Part shown: in pieces, positions 6,833 to 10,113 of the stretch | Layout: each line of letters opens with the position of its first letter | Position numbering within the stretch: the stretch's first letter is position 1 | The notes under the pieces: model-generated | The model's database searches: none | What the model saw: the letters and a program-made list of their open reading frames with translations, nothing else | Told to the model about the DNA's origin: nothing | Origin: Methanocorpusculum sp. | Lineage (GTDB): Archaea > Halobacteriota > Methanomicrobia > Methanomicrobiales > Methanocorpusculaceae | Assembly (NCBI GenBank): GCA_029987315.1 | Contig: DALTVZ010000121.1 | Coordinates: forward strand, 1-10,113 | Length of the DNA stretch: 10,113 bases | Direction: 5' to 3' | Position numbers and translations under genes: made by a program

Positions 6833-8677
6833 ATGACCAACGACACAAAACATAAAATCATCTACGCCGCCTCAATGGCATCGACCTATCAACCGGACTC
6901 TTTATCAAACGATAAACTTGAAGCCGCAACGAAAGGTCACGGATCTCTCGTACTTGCAGTCTATGCTGCCGCAAACTCGATAGCAGAGGATATATTCGGA
7001 TCGGCTTCAGGAAAAAAAGCAAACAATGCGGAAAAAATGACGATCCTGGACGCAGCTCTTGGTGAGATCCCATTAGACACCGTCATACAGAAAGCAGTTA
7101 AAGCGGCGGCAAATGCCGGAGCAGCTCCGGAAAATGCAGCACTGATCGTTGCATCCCTTGCCTACTTCGCAGGATCTGCAGCACGGTCAGGTGTGCCTCT
7201 TGGAAACAGAAAACTCGGCGCAATGGCACGAATGCATGCCGGTGGAGCGAGAACAAGTGCAATAGCCTTGGTGACCGGAAAATCCACTCACAGAGTTCAG
7301 GCATTCCCCGCCTATATGGCGATCTACAAAGCCCTTGAAGAGAAAAAACTGACCAGAGTTGACGGAGCGACGCTCCCGGTATTCATCTCCGGAGGCACGA
7401 TCTATGGTCACTCCGCAATTGGGGAAGACTATAACATTCCGGAACTTGCTTACAATGCCGCAAACATTGGAACAAAGGCCATGCTCAATGCAATGGCAGG
7501 AACGGGGGTCGCCCCGCTTGGACTTTGGCCGGCATTGATCTGTGCTGCAGTGACCATGGAAATTGTACATCCAGATGCAATTTTGGGTGAAGAGTTTGGA
7601 AAATTTGCAACCGTTGATTCCTCATATATGGCCTGAAAAGGTGCCAGAGATGCAGCGAAACTTCCAGAAAAACTGCACATACGCGGCACTCATGAGGAGT
7701 ATGATACAGCAAAACTTTTAGGAGACTTTGGTCTTATTCTTAAAGATGTCGGTGGGCCGTCTGTGATCGGTTCAATGGCATTTTCAGAGATCTTTGCCGG
7801 ATTTGAAGAAGCGGCTATGATCGGTGCAGGGTTTTCAGGAGGGCCTGTCAATGCTCCCTTAGGCCACGTGCTTGGAGACATTGTGCCGGCCCTTCGGCTT
7901 TTGATGCAAAATGGTTGCGACGAATTTGCGGCAGCTGAGGTTATTAGAAAATACAAGATGGACGGGTTCATCGACCCGGAGCTTGCCATATGCAGTCTAA
8001 ATACCATCGCACGAAAAGCCGAGCAGGTCTCCCGCGGAAAAATCACGAATGTCTGCATCCTGGCATCACAAGGCGTCCGCGACAGGGCAATTTACCGCCG
8101 TGCTGAGATGACCTATGACATGGTGAAAAGTGGAAAAACAGTAGGAGATGTAGCAAAACGTCTGGATGAGGAACGCAAAGATTACGTTGAGAAACGAGGA
8201 TCCGCGATCCTGACCGGCTTCACCGGCCATGCTATCGATCTGAAGTTCACAGCTCTCAAACCTCATGGAAGAAGGACTGATAAGTTCACCGAGCGTTACT
8301 GGGGTTTTGATTCATATGTTTCTTATGACATAAAAATCGATAACAAGTCCTATCATGTGGAGAATCTGAGCGGAAAAGAGGTGCCGGATTTCGCGCTCAA
8401 TGGTAAAAACAAAGATAATCCCGACTGGGCACTTGCTCTTCAATGCGGTGCGATCCTCGCACAGGAACTTCAGTACATCGGTCACACGATCATCAATATC
8501 ACGGTACCGGCGGCAGTTGGTTCTTTGTTAGGTATGGATCCAGACAAAGCGGGAAAAGAGGCAGAAGACGGCGGATATATGACCCGTTCGATCCCGGGCG
8601 CAAGAGTCAAGGCAACTGAAGTCGGAAAAATCGCTCAGCTCATTTACGCAAGAATGGATGTGCCTTTTCCAGAATGA
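6833..8677 (+). pseudogene. Unrecognised conserved-looking archaeal protein, 615-codon frame with one in-frame TGA (codon 268)
   Basis: The frame begins at the ATG at 6833 behind a strong AGGTGA site and TATA box. It runs to a TGA at 7634-7636, then continues in the same frame without another stop to 8677. The first part (267 residues) is Ala/Gly-rich with a motif GNRKLGAMARMHAGGARTS (124-142). The second part contains FSGGPVNAPLGHV, a stretch GFTGHAIDLKF and charged helical segments. Both halves look like real protein: good composition, protein-like codon use, no frameshift. There is no good independent start just after the TGA; the first in-frame alternative is a GTG at 7763 (codon 311) without a clear ribosome binding site. 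I cannot name a family. The gene overlaps larC by four bases (ATGA), suggesting coupled translation and a shared pathway. It could be a recent pseudogene, a sequencing error, or a readthrough or selenocysteine gene. If not read through, the product is a 267-residue fragment. Confidence 0.65.
7634..7636 (+). other. In-frame TGA interrupting the 615-codon gene
   Basis: The context is TAT ATG GCC TGA AAA GGT GCC. One base change from CGA, AGA or GGA (Arg or Gly) would create it; TGC, TGT and TGG are also one step away. TGA ends at least five other genes in this window, so it is not globally reassigned here. A weak 4-bp stem can be drawn around it (GGCC 7630-7633 with G/GCC 7641-7645, one bulged base), too small to call a SECIS element. 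Confidence 0.9.
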
Positions 8678-9699
8678 GAACGTTAATTGTTGATCCGCGA
8701 ATCGGAGGTATCAGCGGAGCTGCTTTTGCGACAGCTCTTTCTGATCTTGGTGGTTTTGAAAAGTTAGAGAAACATATCGTTGACATTCTCAGGAAATGGA
8801 AAGGAGAGGATCCTGAGGTCGTGATGGATGAACTGGGATTATCAGATCTGGCTAAACATAAGCTACGATCTGTTATCTCTGATTTGAGATCCGCACACAC
8901 GAAGTTCCATGAAGGAGATTTTTCCCTCGCAGAAAAACTCCAGGATATCATATCTCCTATCGCACTTCTGGATGGAATGGGGCTTCTTTCATGCCCGATA
9001 TATGCAACACCACCAGCTCTTGGGACCTATTTACCGGAAACTTTGGGGATATGTGCTCTGCACAAAATACCTTTTTCTAATAGTCAGGCCATTACAGAAC
9101 TCACCACACCTGAGGGAGTAGCTCTTTTAGGAAATCTTGCGGTTTTTCGAAGATCGATCCCCTCGATGACGCCTTTGAAAACAGGGTATGCAAAAGATCA
9201 TGGCCTTATGCTCATTGAGGGCGAGGTTTCTGATTTGACGGAGGAAAGGGTCATCATTCTTGAAACAAATATTGACGATGTTTCAGGTGAGATAATCGGC
9301 TATGCCGTTGAGCGGCTTTTGGCATCCGGGGCCGTTGATGTTTTTGTTACACAAGGGTTTGGCAAAAAGCACCGCCCTGTATTTGTTTTGTCTGTGATCA
9401 CAACTCTGGATCAACATCAAAAACTCGTAGAGGTATTGATGGAAGAGACGGGGACCCTTGGTGTGCGGATTAGAGAAGAACCAAGGATCGTTGCAGGCCG
9501 CATCAGGAGATCCTATACTTTTATTATTTCAGGGCAGGAATTTTCAGTGAGGGTCAAAGTGTCAAAACACTGCGGCCGTGTCATTTCCGTCAAGCCAGAA
9601 TTTGAGGATATGAAACAAGCTGCACAAAAACTGAATATCCCTCTTAAAGACGTGGTAGCAGAGGTGCAAAGCCAGATCCCAACATTGGTCAATGGCTGA
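8674..9699 (+). CDS. larC: Divergent LarC-like nickel-pincer cofactor protein (DUF111)
   Basis: LarC is the CTP-dependent nickel insertase that completes the nickel-pincer nucleotide cofactor of lactate racemase and related LarA-type enzymes. The 341-residue product matches the family in its C-terminal half: ETNIDDVSGEIIGYAVERLL (197-216), SGAVDVFVTQGFGKKHRP (218-235), EETGTLGVRIREEPRIVAGR (257-276) and VSVKPEF-like IS VKPEF near 304-310. In the middle, ELTTPEGVALL (142-152) matches the usual ELTTPTGAA segment. The N-terminal half is divergent: the usual GISGDM reads GISGAAF (12-18), the HFHE segment reads KFHEGDF (77-83), and the His-rich stretch of many LarC proteins is absent, which shortens it below the usual 390-420 residues. 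It is one continuous frame, unlike Lactobacillus larC with its frameshift. The start overlaps the previous gene as ATGA. It may be a specialised paralogue and not the classical enzyme. Confidence 0.85.
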   Translation: MRTLIVDPRIGGISGAAFATALSDLGGFEKLEKHIVDILRKWKGEDPEVVMDELGLSDLAKHKLRSVISDLRSAHTKFHEGDFSLAEKLQDIISPIALLDGMGLLSCPIYATPPALGTYLPETLGICALHKIPFSNSQAITELTTPEGVALLGNLAVFRRSIPSMTPLKTGYAKDHGLMLIEGEVSDLTEERVIILETNIDDVSGEIIGYAVERLLASGAVDVFVTQGFGKKHRPVFVLSVITTLDQHQKLVEVLMEETGTLGVRIREEPRIVAGRIRRSYTFIISGQEFSVRVKVSKHCGRVISVKPEFEDMKQAAQKLNIPLKDVVAEVQSQIPTLVNG

Positions 9700-9784
9700 A
9701 TCTGTTGCTTTAGACGTCAGATCATGGAGCTGAAATTTTTGGACCTATGTGGAGAATAGCTATTTATCTATGAGCAGAAGTGGA

Positions 9785-9799
9785 AAAAACAGAGTTTTT
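9785..9799 (+). terminator. Weak hairpin and T run after larC
   Basis: AAAAAC (9785-9790) and GTTTTT (9794-9799) can pair around a three-base loop, ending in a T run. It lies about 85 bases after the larC stop and is a plausible but weak terminator. Confidence 0.35.
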
Positions 9800-9889
9800 G
9801 TTTATTATAAAGATCGACCTAGTAGAGAGCGCATGCTTAATAAGAGGTAGAAGAACCCCAGATCAGCCTATTTGCCTCAATATTAGTAA

Positions 9890-9900
9890 AATATTTAAAT
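9890..9900 (+). promoter_or_regulatory. TATA-like box beside a palindrome
   Basis: AATATTTAAAT resembles an archaeal TATA box. A further AT stretch (TAAATATATTTTAAATTA) begins at 9917. No gene start within the window can be assigned to either. Confidence 0.3.
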
Positions 9901-9915
9901 TAAGTACAACTTAAT
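9899..9915. repeat. Perfect 7+3+7 palindrome, possible operator
   Basis: ATTAAGT (9899-9905) and ACTTAAT (9909-9915) are exact inverted repeats around ACA. The site directly follows a TATA-like box, where archaeal repressors often bind, so it may be an operator. In AT-rich DNA a chance origin cannot be excluded. Confidence 0.45.
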
Positions 9916-10027
9916 GTAAATATATTTTAAATTAGTATTATTTATCAAAACAGCTCTGAAGATAACCATCCAGTTTCCGGCAAAATAAGGAATAATTAAT
10001 TAGTATCGCAGAAGAGAATAACATTAG

Positions 10028-10041
10028 CGTACTTCTGTACG
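10028..10041. repeat. Short inverted repeat CGTAC-TTCT-GTACG
   Basis: A 5-bp perfect stem with a four-base loop lies in the gene-free right end. Its role is unknown; it could be a small RNA hairpin or protein site. Confidence 0.35.
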
Positions 10042-10113
10042 TGTCATTAATCCAAAAGGACAATGGAAATATTCCTGTATAGCTGTTTGAAAACCTAAAT
10101 AATTTAGGATGAG

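Larger units (their letters stand above)
9700..10113. other. AT-rich region without a convincing gene
   Basis: These 414 bases hold no open frame of useful length on either strand. They contain short inverted repeats and several TATA-like stretches, so they are probably terminator and promoter DNA, perhaps for a gene beyond the right edge. An 11-codon frame (10063-10098, starting MEIFLYS) follows AAAAGGACA but is too short to call. No tRNA-like fold was seen. Confidence 0.6.

Noticed and set aside
7187-7570. 127-codon minus-strand frame opposite the unknown gene
   Set aside because: It mirrors a coding region with a strong plus-strand gene and has no ribosome binding site or recognisable protein features.
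7630-7645. Small hairpin around the in-frame TGA as a SECIS element
   Set aside because: Only four pairs with a bulge; archaeal SECIS elements are longer, have a conserved internal loop and usually lie in an untranslated region.
9948-10088. AAACAGCT (9948-9955) and AGCTGTTT (10081-10088) as inverted repeats of a mobile element
   Set aside because: Eight bases over 140 bases of AT-rich DNA can easily arise by chance; there is no transposase and no target-site duplication.
1-10113. CRISPR array, tRNA or rRNA genes
   Set aside because: No regularly spaced repeats, and no T-arm or cloverleaf-like sequence was seen by eye on either strand.

Overview
The window looks like chromosome of a methanogenic archaeon, probably Methanomicrobiales; a Methanocorpusculum-like genome is my guess, but genus level is not provable here. 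The main support is mptA, the archaeal GTP cyclohydrolase that starts methanopterin synthesis. Archaeal-style promoters (AT-rich TATA boxes), GGTGA/GGAGG-type ribosome binding sites and tightly packed short operons agree with this. Intergenic DNA is much more AT-rich than the genes.

Layout, left to right. (1) Positions 1-1488, minus strand: an AMP-forming acyl-CoA synthetase-type ligase, nearly complete and running off the left edge. (2) A compact shared promoter region (about 1489-1632). (3) Plus strand, 1633-5296: a probable three-gene operon of two related membrane-anchored proteins built from repeated Pro-Phe-Trp-(Lys/Arg)-Phe modules (the second with a zinc ribbon), followed by a short RecQ-type helicase. 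(4) A 412-base AT-rich gap with a probable mptA promoter. (5) mptA, 5709-6644. (6) Plus strand, 6833-9699: a two-gene operon. It holds a large unrecognised gene interrupted by one in-frame TGA at codon 268, overlapped by four bases with a divergent larC-like (nickel-pincer cofactor) gene. (7) 9700-10113: AT-rich DNA without a convincing gene, containing a perfect palindrome next to a TATA-like box.

How the genes relate. mptA is housekeeping cofactor synthesis. The two membrane proteins and RecQ are linked only by probable co-transcription. The unknown gene and larC are tightly coupled by their overlap, so they plausibly share a pathway, perhaps in nickel or pincer-cofactor chemistry; that link is inference.

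The most notable signal is the single TGA inside an otherwise clean 615-codon frame. It has a strong promoter and ribosome binding site upstream and a translationally coupled gene downstream. TGA is an ordinary stop elsewhere in the window, so this is either a recent nonsense mutation (or sequencing error) or a recoding event. The sequence alone cannot decide.
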